64,000 nt of DNA from Lumnitzera littorea (Eukaryota > Streptophyta > Magnoliopsida > Myrtales > Combretaceae), in assembly GCA_024138015.1 (NCBI GenBank), contig JAMXBB010000010.1, positions 77,125,541 to 77,189,540 of the forward strand, given 5' to 3'. The translations under genes were made by a program, and so were the position numbers. Positions 1 to 11,191 of the stretch are shown one piece after another; within the stretch, counting starts at the first letter, position 1; each line of letters begins with the position of its first letter. The notes under the pieces were generated by a model. That model was not told where the DNA came from, searched no databases, and saw only the letters and a program-made list of their open reading frames with translations.

Positions 1-1
1 A

Positions 2-721
2 AAAGTGTTGTAAAATTTCCAAGTCATTGATAATTTATGAACAATAAGATGGAGCAACTTCAAAAGGGTAATCCTAGTCTGCAAAAATTATCAAGCAATA
101 CCCCTAATCGGGATGAAATTGTACATAGGTTATTACCCTAATAATATGATCAAACAATTTGAAGGTATCAAAGATATAGTCTATAGGCCTTTGTTAGATA
201 TCATAACCTTAGATTATGAGGACCTTTAGATTTCACTACCATAAAAGATGTCCAAACTCTAAGCAATCAAACAGTTATGGGAAATAAAGACTATCAGCTT
301 AAACATCTATTTAAGAGAGTAGTTAGGAGAAGTGGACAAGCACAGGGTCACTAAAGAATACTTGTACGATCAACTCCATAAGGCAGGGGAGATCTAGTAT
401 CGAACACCAGAAATCATCCAACCCGCACCACCTGAACCAAATTCTAAAATCAAGAGCTACATGGACCAAGTACAAGCCCATCTAAAAATAATCTATGAAG
501 AGCAGGACATGTAGGAGGATCTCTTTCAAGAATCAAGACAACATTCTTAGGCCTTTGAATATTAATTGAGGATGACCCAGAAGAGGCTTAAAGAACTTAA
601 AGAAATGGAAGTGCCTAACTCAAAAAAGAGGAAGGACATACCAATAGGACCTAATAAGCAGAAAAAGGGAACGCCTGCTAAGCACTAGAAGAACATTTAG
701 AAATAGGAATACTCTTCTTGA
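2..721 (+). pseudogene. Element A: extra ORF upstream of gag (3' part)
   Basis: One reading frame (codons starting at base 2) stays in register from the window edge to a TGA at 719. It is interrupted only by point stops: TAG at 227, 320, 395, 512, 548, 686, 698 and 704, and TAA at 242, 260 and 563. The product would have a moderately hydrophobic first part and a charged C-terminal part rich in Lys, Glu and Gln (about bases 480-720). This suggests a coiled coil followed by a basic tail. Tat/Ogre elements are known to carry an additional ORF of unclear function before gag, and position and length fit that. I cannot assign a biochemical role. The absence of indels over 240 codons argues for past selection on the frame. 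Confidence 0.6.
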
Positions 722-987
722 ATGTATTTTTTTTTTCAACTAATGTAAAAGGGAACTCCGAAAGTTATAAAATAATAAAAATGACCATCTTATTGGTTTT
801 TCGTCAATTCTATTTCTCTACATCTGTATGCCATACATTTTTTTGCATTCTTATTTTTCATTCATTTCATTTGAAAAATATTCACATGCTAACTTATTGA
901 GAAGTGATCTTAAACCAGGACACCAAGATAGCTCTCAAGCATCAAACCTTCCAAAGAAGTCTTATCAATACCTGCTTTCAAACCAGA

Positions 988-2420
988 ATGGCCAACCAAG
1001 GAAATGACAACACCAACACCACCAAAGTTGTTGATCCCACTAAGCTAAGGTTTTTCTCTTTAGAACGAGAAGTAGGGAAGACTGCAAATCAACTGAACTT
1101 CTTTACTGACATCATCGCCTTATTCAGGTCTGCAACTCCAGTAAATGAAGAAAATTCTAAAGCTTGGTATGGAAAGAATGTTAAAGCCCTACCTCTTAAA
1201 GCAAAAGAAGCCTACCCTAAAGTCAAGCAAACTATGGAACCCTTTAAGATAGAGGGGGTCTATCGAAGGTTAACCCAACTTTTGAGCCAAACACTTACTT
1301 ATTTCCAGTTAATCCAAAGCCCAAAGCTAATCAAGATAGATTGAAAGAGCTTGAGAGGCATTTGACCCAACAAATCATCGAGAAAATGAAAATGCTCGAA
1401 GGGTATGATGGTTTCAAGCAGGCTGGTATAACAGACTTCTCTACCTATGACTATGGAAGCTTCTTAGAAAAGTTCAAAGTACCTGACTTCAAAAAGTACA
1501 ATGGCACTAGATGCCCTAAACTACACACCCGATTATATGTACACAAGATGGGCAAGTATATGCAATATGACCAACTCATAGTCCAAACTTTTCAAGACAG
1601 CCTAATTGACCCTACTTTGACTTAGTATGCCTAATTAGACCTGAACCAGAAAAACATATAGGAGAAGCTGGCTAAGGCTTTATATGAGCAATATAGGTTC
1701 AATGTTGAAGTGGTACCAATCATGATGGACTTAATTGCCATGAAGAAGAAGCACAATGAATCTTTTAAAGAATATGCCCAAAGGTAGAGGTCCCTAGTTG
1801 CAAGGGTATCTACCCTTATGATTAAGAAAGAGCTAACTTTAACTTTTATCAACAATCTTGAAAGACCTTACTTCTCTCACCTAATCAGGCAAGCCTCTTC
1901 TAGTTTTGCAGAAGTAGTAGCATTAGGGTATCGGATTGAAAGTGTCGTCTCCTCTAGCAAGTTGCAAGAATCATCAGACAAAAGACTACCCTTTGCTAAA
2001 CTCACCACCGACAAGCCTAGGGAAGCTACCATCAACATTGTCAATTCAAATACCAAACCTAGCACTCGAGTCTCTTTCAAGGCAAGTCTCTGCCAGCTCA
2101 ACAACAATTTAGAAGCCAATTGCAAGTCAGTAGGGCCCTAAGGTAGCTCACCAAAATACCTGTCCCTCTCAATCAAATACTTGAAAAACTAAGAAAGGAT
2201 AATTTGCTCCACTTTGAGCTACCCAACGAAAGGTACATGCGAAGATTTTTTTTATCCCAATGTAAGGTGTCAATATCATCTAAGACAAGTAAGCCATTCA
2301 ACAGACTCATTCTAGAGATTAAGAAATAAAATTCAAGATTTAATCAACGAAAGCATAATCCAACTAGATTTCGTAGAGGTTCTAGTTCCAAACATCAATA
2401 ATAACCCCTTGCTTAATCAT
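988..2420 (+). pseudogene. Element A: gag (capsid/nucleocapsid), frameshifted
   Basis: Gag builds the virus-like particle that packages element RNA. I chose the ATG at 988 (start MANQGND). An upstream in-frame GTG at 904 has no support. The frame runs to about 1340, then continues in another frame from 1341 (motifs YDGFKQAG, VPDFKKYNGTRCP) to a TAG at 2139. Stops inside the second part include TAG at 1623 and TAA at 1632. The segment around DFKKYNGTRCP and later SFKEYAQR is the conserved plant retrotransposon gag core. At about 2260-2350 another stretch reads CQYHLRQVSHST followed by an IQDLINE-like helix. This resembles the C-x-Y-H...H-x-T-x-x-C zinc-binding block of Tat gag, with the last Cys apparently replaced. 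At least two frameshifts and several stops make it non-functional. Confidence 0.7.
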
Positions 2421-3640
2421 TGGCCCATTCATTATCAATATGATATTTGATGACTCAGATCCTACCATCAACATGATCGGTTCCAATTGAGAACCTAAGG
2501 TCTATAAATTCTACAAACAAGAGGAGAAGCAAATTCTACAAACTAAAAGGTATACCTTCCATGTATCTGTAGCCCCTAAAAATTATAAAACTGCTTTTGT
2601 CAACTACCAGGTGGTAAATAAAGGGTAATCAAGCTCATTTGTTGGAGGGATTAGCCGCTTTAGTAGAATCTACGACCTAAGGGAGGACCTAAAAAAGAAA
2701 ATTGTGCTAGAAAGGCTAAACAATGAACCAACTAAATATGAAGAAGGATTGTCTGCCTTTACTAAAATAATCAAGTCTAGGGAGTATAAAATAATAGATC
2801 AACTCGATAAACTTCAACATAAATATCCCTCATGAGTTTATTGATGGCGTTGGAATTGCATCGGGAACCTTTGTTCAGAACATTGAGGGAAGTTAAAGTC
2901 CCTTACGAAATACTAGCTAAAAGAATAGGGTTTATCACCAACTCTATCCTCACCATGGATCGGATTTCTTTCTCTACTGAAGAACTAGGCGAAGAAGGTA
3001 ACCAACATACTAAGTCTCTTTTCATGATAATGAGGGTAAACAACATCATTATAACAAGAGTCCTCATCGACAATGGATCATCCTTGAATGTCTACCCTCT
3101 CACCACCGTAAATCTATTGGGCATCAATATGACCTTTATTAAGCTAAGTTTGACAATAATTAAGGTTTTTGACGAGTCCAAAAGAGAAATTATAGGCGAG
3201 ATCAAGTTACCGGTTGATATTGGCATATATACTTTCAACATATGATTCCAAGTCTTAGACATCCTAAGACCTTCAACCTGTTATTGGGAAGACCTTAGAT
3301 ACATTTAGCAGGGGACATACCTTCAAGCCTACATCAAAAGGTTAAGTTCATCTCAAATAACCAAGTCATAACGATTCTAGCTGACTAGGATTACAAAATA
3401 TATACAGAAACAGCCATACCCTCTATTGGTATTGAGGAGCAAGAAGACTTTAGGCTCCAAATGTTTGAAGAGGTGTACATGATTACTGATCAGGAGAAAG
3501 ATGAGAGGTCAAAATTCAAAGAAGGCCAATTTGGAACCTATGGGCTAGGTTACATCCCAACTCTAGTGGATGAGTTATGAAATATGCAAGCAAGGAGCAA
3601 AAGAGGTGATAGATTATATTAGGCCACGATGACCTTCTGC
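2421..3640 (+). pseudogene. Element A: gag-pol linker and aspartic protease
   Basis: The best-preserved part is 2832-3243. It holds VLIDNGSSLNVYPL at about 3058-3100. In plant Ty3/gypsy proteases the active site is D-[ST/x]-G-[SA] followed by a hydrophobic strand, and DNGSS is the usual Tat variant. The frame shifts just after the TGA at 3243. It then continues with a region matching the protease C-terminal half and a glycine-rich tail (motif EGQFGTYGLGYIPT near 3525-3560). The protease would cut the Gag-Pol polyprotein. The 2421-2830 part is low quality, with many stops. Confidence 0.65.
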
Positions 3641-3966
3641 CGTTATAAAAAATTTTCATTCAAGCTGAAATCCAAAATTTAGAGCCTACTAAAGAAGATA
3701 CTTCCAACAGGAGTAAAACAACTAGCCCATCCAATAAGTCCTAGCATCTAAATAATTGGTTCTCCATCCCTATAAATAGTAATATGTCTTCTTTAGGGTA
3801 AAGGATGAATCATGGTTTAGTATTTTATAGAGTTTTGTAATAATTACCTTTGTTTTACAACATTGTACTCAAAAGAATTTCTTCTAAATAAGAATCAGTC
3901 TTCTTTTTCTTCACTTCTTCCTTACTCACACTCTTTCATTCACATACTTTTTTCTCAATTCCAATG
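3641..3966 (+). other. Element A: untranslated gap between protease and RT
   Basis: No frame stays open here. The gap holds a TATA-like TATAAATAGT at 3771-3780 and a pyrimidine-rich stretch around 3890-3950 just before the RT frame resumes. In Ogre-type elements an intron lies in this place and is removed to join gag-pro with pol. The pyrimidine tract would suit a 3' splice site, but I could not fix a donor-acceptor pair. Treat splicing as inference. Confidence 0.35.
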
Positions 3967-5096
3967 CTTCAAATAAAGGCCATGGATACCTTACGTAGAT
4001 AGGTGATAGAAGTATTGATATTACTTCTAGCCCTGCTAGGTTAGTTGTCGAGAATGATATCAATGAATATAGTGATGTGCAAGAAAGCTGGCAAAGATAT
4101 GAAATGAGTAAAGTTTCCATTGACGAGCTAACTGAGATAGTCAATATTGGGATTGATGATAACCCTAAAACATTGAAAATTAGAAGGAATTTGAAAGAAG
4201 AACAAAAGGTAGAAATGACCACACTATTATTTGAATACTAAGATGTATTTGCATGGTCTTATGAAGACATGCCCAAGTTGGATACATCAATCATGGTTTA
4301 CTGCTTACCCATATGAAAGGATATCAAAACTAAAAAGTAGAAGCTAAGAAGGTTCCGACCGGTTGTCTTATTGAAAATTAAGGAAGAAGTCAAAAAATTA
4401 CTAGAAGTTAGAAAATTACTAGAGGTTAGTTTCATCGAGGTATCTGATTATCTTGAGTAGGTAACCAACATTGTGCCAGTAATGAAGAAGAATGGAAAAG
4501 TCAAAATATGTGTGGATTTTTGAGACCTCAACCAAGCAACCTCTAAAGATAATTTCCCCTCGCCCCATATTAACGTCTTCATCGATAACATAGCTGGAAG
4601 CCATCTTTTCTCATTTAAGGATAGGTTCTTCGAATATAATCAAATTCGAATGTCTGAAGAAGATAAAGCCAAGACAACATTTATTATAACTTAGGGTACG
4701 TTTTGCTATAAAGTAATGCCTTTCGGACTCAAAAATGCCAGGGCAACTTATCAAAGGGCTATGGTGGCAATCTTTTATGACATAATGTACAAAGAAGTTG
4801 AAGTATATGTTCATGATATGATTACAAAGTCTAAGGAAGGAGAAAATCATATGGATAATATGAGGAGATTGTTTGATAGGTTGAGAAAATTCCAATTTAA
4901 TTTTAACCCAGAGAAGTGTACCTTTGGAGTGACTTTAGGGAAATTGTTGGGTTTTATAATCAGCCAAAGGGGCATTGAAGTGGACCTTGATAAAGTCAAA
5001 ACAATAGTTGACTTGCTCCCTCCACGCACACTTAAAGAAATCAGAGGCTTATTGGGTCATTTAAACTACACAGCCAGTTCATATCTCAACTCTTAG
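3967..5096 (+). pseudogene. Element A: reverse transcriptase
   Basis: RT copies element RNA into DNA. The motifs are in the expected order: FAWSYEDMP (about 4250), FIEVSDY and TNIVPVMKKNGKVKICVDF (4430-4520), the DN-Q-SK-DNFP-PHI block (4530-4570), MPFGLKNA-ATYQRAM (4716-4762) and the catalytic box at 4806-4817. The box reads YVHD: codon CAT at 4812 replaces the first catalytic Asp of the usual YVDD, so activity would be lost even without the stops. Stops include TAA after LLFEY, TGA in the CVDF-DL block and TAG for Trp in the T-W-GTF block. A short direct duplication (KKLLEVRKLLEV) sits before FIEV. Closest in type to Tat-lineage RT. Confidence 0.8.
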
Positions 5097-6060
5097 ATAA
5101 GTGTTGTCCATTGTTTAAGTTGTTGAAAAAGAACACCAAGATCAATTGGGATAAAGAGTGAGAGCAAGCCTTTACAACAATCAAAGAGTACCCCATGAAC
5201 CCTCCAATTTTGGTTGCTCTAAAACCTGAGAGGCCTTTTTTTCTATAACTGATAACATTATCGGAATCCACAGGGTCTATGCTTGGCCAGAATGATGAGA
5301 AAGGAAAAGAATGGGCTATATATTACTTAAGCAAGAAATTTACTGAAGGGGAACAAAAATATTCAGAAACTAAAAGAACTCATTATGCTTTAGTCTAGGT
5401 AATGCATAAGCTCAAATAATACATACTCTACTACTAGGTTGAATTGTTGACTTAATACGATCCCCTAAAATACTTGGCAAACAAACCAACCCTAATTGGC
5501 AGAATCTCAAAGTGGTAAATGTTACTATCAAAGTTAGACATTACATATGTAAACCGAAATTCAGTTCAGGGGCAACCTCTTACAGATCAGTTAATAGAAG
5601 ATTCCTTCGATAATACCCCTTAAGAGGTATAAGTCAATTTCCCCAACGAAAATATCTTAGTAGTCGAATAAAGTTTTGATAAAGGAGAAGATGATGAACC
5701 ACTAAAGTGGAAGATTTTCTTTGATGGGGTAGCTAATGTATTTGAGTGTAGAATTGAGGCAATACAAATATCCCCTGAAGGTACACAGTATCGTGTAGCT
5801 ATGAGGCTAGTGTTCCTACACACCAATAATATTACTAAATACGAAGCATGCATTATGGGACTCAAAATGGCCCTAGATAAAGGTATTGAAGAATTAGAAG
5901 TATATAAGGATTCCTCACTCATTATCAGCCAAGCTCAGGGAGAATATAAGACAAAAGATCCTAAACTAGTACCTTATCACCAACACTTAATTGAATTGGT
6001 GAAGAAATTCAAAGGAATCACCTTCAATCGCGTACCGAAGACTTAGAATCAATTTTCCAA
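5097..6060 (+). pseudogene. Element A: RNase H plus additional archaeal-type RNase H
   Basis: Two RNase H-like segments follow the RT. The first (about 5150-5640) has WAIYYLSKKFTEGE-KYSETKRTHYAL, the classical retroelement RNase H core, with many stops. The second (about 5700-6045) has KWKIFFDG with Asp codon at 5723, KYEACIMGL with Glu codon at 5843, and VYKDSSLIISQ with Asp codon at 5909. These are the D-E-D carboxylates of a type-1 RNase H. A second RNase H between RNase H and integrase is the known hallmark of the Tat lineage, and its residues survive here. The frame differs from that of the RT, so at least one frameshift separates them. Confidence 0.75.
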
Positions 6061-7437
6061 TGCCTTGGCCACTCTAGCATCTATGGTTTAGATATTCGGT
6101 GGAGTCAAGATTCAACCCCTCACTATTAAAATTGAAGATAGGCCTGCCTTCTACCTAGCAATTAAGCATATGGAGGGTAGAAAGCTATGGTATTATGATA
6201 TTAAAATGTTTCTACAACAAGGCACATACCCTAAAGAGGTCGAGAAAAAAGATAGAAGGACGATTAAGAGATTGGCTACCCAATTCTTAATAAGCGAGTC
6301 CACTTTATACCAGTAGTCTTTTGACGGTATACTTTTAGGGTGTGTAGACGATAATGAGGCTGAGATTTTAATGAGAGAAGTATAGGAAGGATTGTGTGGC
6401 CTTCACATGAACGGTTACATGTTGGCTAAGAAAATTATGAGGCTCAAATACTACTAGTCAACAATGGAAGGTGATTACATCAAACACATCAGGCATTGCT
6501 ACTTATGTCAAGTTTTGCAAATAAGATAAATACCTCACCTCAAGAATTACACATACTTTCGGCACCGTAGCCTTTTTCGATATGGGGAATAGATATCATT
6601 GATCCAATTACTCCAAAAGCATCTAATGGGCATCACTTTATGCTAGTCACCATTGACTACTTCAACAAATGGGTTGAGGCCTCATCCTATTTTAGCATTC
6701 TTAAAGGGGTTGTACTTAAGTTCATTAAGAGAGATATCCTAGCTCGATATAGGACTCCAGAAACAATCATCACTGATAATGGTACTAATCTTAACAATAA
6801 GCTTATGTTAGAGTTATGCCAAAAGTTTAAGATCATTAATAGAAACTCCACCTCTTATCGACCCCAAATGAATTGAGCCATTGAAGTAGCTAATAAAAAC
6901 CTCAAAAGAATCATTGAAAAATGGCTATCACATATAAGGACTAGCATGAGATGTTGCCATTCCCACTTATGGCCTATTGAACTTCCATCAGAACGTTGAT
7001 TGGGGCAATACCCTACTCTTTGGTATACGGCATTGAAGCGGTATTACTAGTAGAGGTTAAGATCCCATCTTTCAAAAAACTATAAGAAACCTAATTCGAC
7101 GAAGCCGATTGGGTAAAGAAACGCATCGAGCAACTGAATCTAATTAATAAGAGAAGATTGATAGTACTGTATCATAATTAGTAGTATCAACAAAGAGTGG
7201 CTCAAACTTTCAACAAAAGGGTATGACCTTAGAACTTCAAAGAGGGTGATATGGTGTTAAAGAAAGCCATCCATAATACACAAGACTTTAGAGAAAAATT
7301 TGCCACCAATTACGGAGGCCCTTATGTCGTGAAGCAAGTATTACCAAGAGGGGCTTTAATTTTGTCTTAAATGGATGGTCCAGAATTGAGTGACCTTATA
7401 AATGTTGACGTTGTAAAGTTATGCTACCTATGAAAAG
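6061..7437 (+). pseudogene. Element A: integrase
   Basis: Integrase inserts the cDNA. The N-terminal zinc-binding part lies at about 6395-6520 (GLHMNGYMLAKKI...IRHCYLCQ, i.e. H-H-C-C). The catalytic core has Asp in TIDYFNKW (codon 6655), Asp in IITDNGT (codon 6775) and Glu in AIEVANKN (codon 6883). The second Asp and the Glu are 36 residues apart, which is the D,D35E spacing. A TGA at 6874 and a frameshift before 6640 interrupt it. The C-terminal end (about 7340-7430) has RGALIL...MDGPELS...NVDVVK, the usual tail of Tat-type plant integrases, with no chromodomain. All three catalytic residues remain despite the stops. Confidence 0.75.
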
Positions 7438-8250
7438 TCAATGGAAATTTTTTCTTAGAACACAAAAATGACAATCATTTTGAATGTCATTATGGTTTAA
7501 TTTTCATTATCTACAAGCAAAGTTGGTATCCTTAACAGTTGCCAACATTAGAATCACTATCTTCTCCATTAAAAGGTTCAACTCCCCTTACTCCATTTAA
7601 TCGAACCCATACATTGAAAACATAAGAGAAGTTGAGAAGTGAGATCTAGGACATTAGTAATTGACAAAACTCTTTAAAATACTTTATTACGGATTGACCC
7701 CCTTTGACAGGGAGTTTTTATTGTCTATTTTTCAAAGAAATGCAAAATCTAAATATGTAATCACCTCACGGCAGATATTTATTAGTTAGGAATAAGGGCT
7801 TCGATTCATAAAAGTTCCAAAAAGACAAAAATAGTAGGTGACATTCTGTATTGAGTTAATTTTTGTGATTTATCTAAAAAAGCTGGCAAAGTCTCAGAGG
7901 TTCCATATCAAGATCAGTTGGGTTGATAATAAAGGATCAAAGAATGAGTTAGTTGGTTTTGATGGGACATTTCAAGAAAAGGTTTAATAGTTTGAGTGTT
8001 ATCAACAAGATTAGGTAAATACTTCCATACAATATTAGCACGTTGTTTTTTAAACATTGCATTTGCATTTAGACTATGACTAATTTTTACGTTTCTTACT
8101 CCTAACAATCTTTTGAGCTGGCCTATAAGGCACTCACCTTCTACACTTCTTTTGGAGCTTAGCTAGCCTTTGAAGGCACTATCTTGACTCAGTCTCTTTT
8201 TCAATTTCCTTTAGCAAGCCCATAGGGTACTTCCGTTTACCATCGATTCC
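7438..8250 (+). other. Element A: 3' non-coding region before the tandem array
   Basis: This follows the integrase stop codons. I find no open frame with a recognisable product. It is single-copy within the window. It leads into the degenerate first units of the tandem array. Confidence 0.5.
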
Positions 8251-9130
8251 TTTTAACGATCCTATAAGGCACCTCTTCTAGAGCTAACTTACGGTTACTA
8301 GTCCTCGAGAGATACTCCCGCCTAGGTTAGTAAGAGTTTAGAAGGCACAATCAAGTTTTTTAGATCGATTCCAACTTAGGGTTACTAGTCCTCAAGAGAT
8401 GCTCCCACCTAAGTTCGTGAGCCCAAAAGGGCATGACTAGGTTTTTCAAATCAATTCCAGCTTAGGATTACTAGTCTCCGAAAGACACTCCTATTTAGGT
8501 TAATGAGCCCAAAAGGGCACGACTAGGTTTTTCAAATCTATTCCAACTTAGGGTTGCTAATCCTTAAAAGATACTCCTGCCTATGTTAGTGAGCCTAGAA
8601 GGTTGTGATTAGGTTTTTCAAATCAATTCCAGCTTAAGATTAATAGTCCTTAAGAGACACTCTCGCTTAGGTTAATGAGCTTAGAAGGTTATGACCAGGT
8701 TTTTTAGATCGATTCCAACTTAAGGTTGCTATTCCTCATGAGTGCTCCTCTCTAGGTTAGTGAGCCAAAATAACATGATTAGGTTTTTCAAATCAATTTT
8801 AGTTTAGGGTTACTAGTTCCCGAGAGACACTCCCACCTAGGTTAATGAGCCTAAAAAGGGCACGACTAGGTTTTTCATATCGATTCCAATTTAGAGTTCC
8901 TTAGAGATGCTTCCACCTAGGTTAGCGAGACAAAAAAGGGTATGACCAAGTTTTTCAAATCAATTCCAATTTAGAGTCCCATAGAGACACTCTCGCCTAA
9001 GAAGGCATGACTAAGTTCCTTAAATTAATTCTAGCTTAAGGTCTTAGCCAGCTCAAAAAGCATTAACCTATTCACCTTGGTTCGTCAGCTCATAAGGGCA
9101 CGACTAAGTTTTAGTCCTTCAGCTAGCTCT
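8251..9130 (+). repeat. Element A: 3'-UTR tandem array, ~85-bp units
   Basis: About nine imperfect head-to-tail units of roughly 80-90 bp. Landmarks recurring in each unit are TTCCAACTTAGGGTTACTAG, a CTCCC-CCTAGGTTAGTGAG block and GGGCACGACTAGGTTTTTC. The last unit (about 9037-9110; GGTCTTAGCCAGCTC...GTCAGCTCATAAGGGCACGA) matches the reverse complement of the LARD array at 14930-16450 much better than its own neighbours do. Tandem repeats in this position are known in Tat/Ogre elements and can give rise to satellite DNA. Confidence 0.8.
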
Positions 9131-9280
9131 TAAAGCACCACTTCTCTCTCCACCAAATCCCCAATGGACTAAGCCTAGGACAACAAGCTAGCTATAGTGC
9201 TTCTTATGACAAAATCCACTTTTGAGGCAAATATAGTGTCGCGTTTATCTTTGTAATAAAGTTCTACTTAAACTTTACCA

Positions 9281-9294
9281 CAAAGATAAATAGT
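9281..9294 (+). promoter_or_regulatory. Element A: decayed polypurine tract before 3' LTR
   Basis: The sequence CAAAGATAAATAGT lies directly before the LTR start TGTAGACACC. The same place in the LARD (read on its strand) is CAAAGAGGGGTAGC, also preceded by AAACTTTACCA. The A copy therefore looks like the same plus-strand primer site with the G run changed. Confidence 0.65.
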
Positions 9295-9975
9295 TGTAGA
9301 CACCTCATTTTTGCTTTCTTTATTTTTTAAAAATTTTTAAGATAGGGTAAAGGGTCTTAATTTAGGAAAAATATAAAAAATAAGAAATTTTGGAAAAAAT
9401 ACAAAAAAAATAGAAAATTGAGAAAATACAAAAAATAATAATAACTTTAAAAAATGGAAAATTTAAGAAAGTTACAAAAAATAAAATAAAATAAGAGAAT
9501 TCAGAACATCTATTTTGTTTGTTTTATTTATTTATTAGTTAGTTGTTTATATATATATCCAGTTTTTTTTTTAAAACCAAGCAAGGCCCAAGGCCTTGGT
9601 GCAACAAGTAAGGAGGGGGGCATACCCTAAATTTTTTTCAATCGCATGCATGGTTCATGCTTCGCATGTAACCTACGCCCTCGGTTTCTTCTTCCCTACA
9701 ATTTTTTTTCCAAACTTTCAACGTATTTCTCCTTTGTGTACTCGATTTAGGGTCATTTTGTATGCCATTTACTATATGATTTCACCAAATTAATGGTGAA
9801 ATTGTGTAGTATACTTAGCATACTTTGAATTAAGACTTAAATTTTGTCCAAGTTTAGTCAAAATTCGGTATTAACTTGGCTCCAAAAATGAAAAAGAAAC
9901 TAAAAGTCTGGCAACCCTATTCATAGCCGATTTCTCCATTAATGAGCTTTCCATGCTCGTTCAAGCTTCGATTAA

Positions 9976-9985
9976 TATAAATAGG
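9976..9985 (+). promoter_or_regulatory. TATA box in element A LTR
   Basis: TATAAATAGG stands in an otherwise ordinary context in the 3' LTR of A. A CA-rich stretch follows about 15 bases downstream, a plausible initiation region for the element transcript. The position marks the U3/R part of the LTR. Confidence 0.6.
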
Positions 9986-10177
9986 AGTCAGGAAACACAC
10001 AAAGACATACAACAAAAGCTTAAAAACAATCTAGGTAAGAAAAATCAGAGCTTTCTCTCTCTAGCATGATTTCTCTCTCTTTCTCTACGATAACATCCTC
10101 CACAATGGTTTTCAACAAAAACCACTACCACCATCAGATTCCTCACACTCAAAAACTCCAGATTTAACACTCCAATC

Positions 10178-10288
10178 CGAGTTGACTCGAGCCAACTAGA
10201 GCCAACTCAAGTCAACCTAAGCCAACCTAGCCAACCTAAGCCAATCAAGCCTATTTAAGCTGACCCGAGCCAAACTGAGCCAACTCGG
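10178..10288 (+). repeat. Short tandem repeat, GAGCCAACTCAA-like units
   Basis: Around nine degenerate 11-12-bp units of the form GAGCCAACTCAA run head to tail within the A LTR. They vary by point changes and small indels. They have no coding potential. Confidence 0.7.
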
Positions 10289-10361
10289 TCTATACAATTT
10301 TTTTTTATCTATTTATTTACTTATTTATTTTATTTTTGATCCCTGTAAGTGCAATAATAAA

Positions 10362-10430
10362 ATGAAAAGAAAAAGAAAAGAGGAAAAAGGAAAAAGGAAA
10401 AAGAAAAAAGAAAAAGAGAAAAAAAATAAC
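10362..10430. repeat. Purine-only tract
   Basis: About 70 bases of A and G only, built from GAAAAAG-type units, inside the A LTR. This is low-complexity sequence; no other role can be read from it. Confidence 0.8.
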
Positions 10431-11191
10431 CCATTTTTATTTTTTAGAATATAATAAATAAATAGTAAATGAATAAATAAAATTTTATCACTTAGAAAAT
10501 ATTATTTTTTTTTTCAATAAATAAAATAAATAAACTCTTTTCAAAAATTAGGATCTTATTTAGAATTTCCAAAAATAAACATTGATTAGGATCCTTTAGA
10601 ATAATTTCCTTAAATAAATTAAACCAAGTAAAAACGTAAACCTAACCTTTTTTTCAAAAGTTAAAATAAATTAGCCTGCTAAAATTTTCGAAAAAGAACT
10701 ACGTATATCTAATCTCAAATAATGGGTACATAAGTATCTATAGGGCAATGGTAAAAAACGAAAAACCTATTTTTTCCATTTATAGTTTAGATTACTTAAA
10801 TTATTCAATTAGCTTAACCAATAATTAAGTTTCACTTTATAGAACAGTCTATTGAAAGGTGATTTTTAAGATTAAGATTAAAATTGGAAAGTTAAATGGT
10901 ATCTGTAAGGGTTTAAAAATCTAAATCCTCGAACCCTTTTCTCTAGTTTTAAAACTGTCTTGAAAATTGGTTTTATCATTAGACTGGTAGCTAAGTTATA
11001 ACCAATCCAATTGGTTATAACTTAACTCTTTTTTTTTTTTCTCGACTTCGATCAGGTAGCGAGGTCAAACCATTTTCAAAATATAAAAAAATTGATTTTC
11101 TTTAAACCCTAATTGAGAGTCAGTATTAAACAAGTAGAGTTTAATATTGATCGGTTTAAAGAAGATTAATATATAAAAACTAAGCTCAACA

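Larger units (their letters stand above)
1..11191 (+). mobile_element. Element A: Tat/Ogre-like Ty3/gypsy retrotransposon, 5' end outside window
   Basis: The order seen is an ORF upstream of gag, then gag, protease, reverse transcriptase, RNase H, a second RNase H-like domain, integrase, a long 3' non-coding region with an ~85-bp tandem array, a polypurine-like tract and a 1.9-kb 3' LTR. An extra ORF before gag, a second RNase H and tandem repeats in the 3' UTR are known marks of the Tat (Ogre/Retand) lineage. All genes carry stops or frameshifts, so the copy is dead. Its 5' LTR and primer site lie before base 1. Its 3' end abuts the gag of element B2 at 11191/11192, so A most likely inserted into B2; the matching 5-bp duplication (candidate tggct, 11192-11196) would lie outside the window. 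Confidence 0.85.
9295..11191 (+). mobile_element. Element A: 3' LTR
   Basis: It begins TGTAGACACCTCATTTTTGC and ends ...GCTCAACA (TG...CA), 1897 bp. The start matches the LARD LTR start (TGTAGACACCTAATTTTTGC). The end region shares a TTTAATATTGAT-like block with the LARD LTR end. It contains a TATA box, a GAGCCAACT-type short repeat and a purine tract. The right edge is set by the first base of homology to B2 gag at 11192. No second copy lies in the window, so the left edge rests on the LARD comparison and the polypurine context. Confidence 0.7.

Noticed and set aside
2..721. Reassigned genetic code (TAG read as Gln)
   Set aside because: TAG also sits where Trp is expected, TAA stops and frameshifts occur in the same element, and plant nuclear genes use the standard code. 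Deamination explains it better.
9588..9599. Palindrome CCAAGGCCTTGG in the A LTR
   Set aside because: Short and isolated; no pairing partner or conserved copy in the window to suggest a role.
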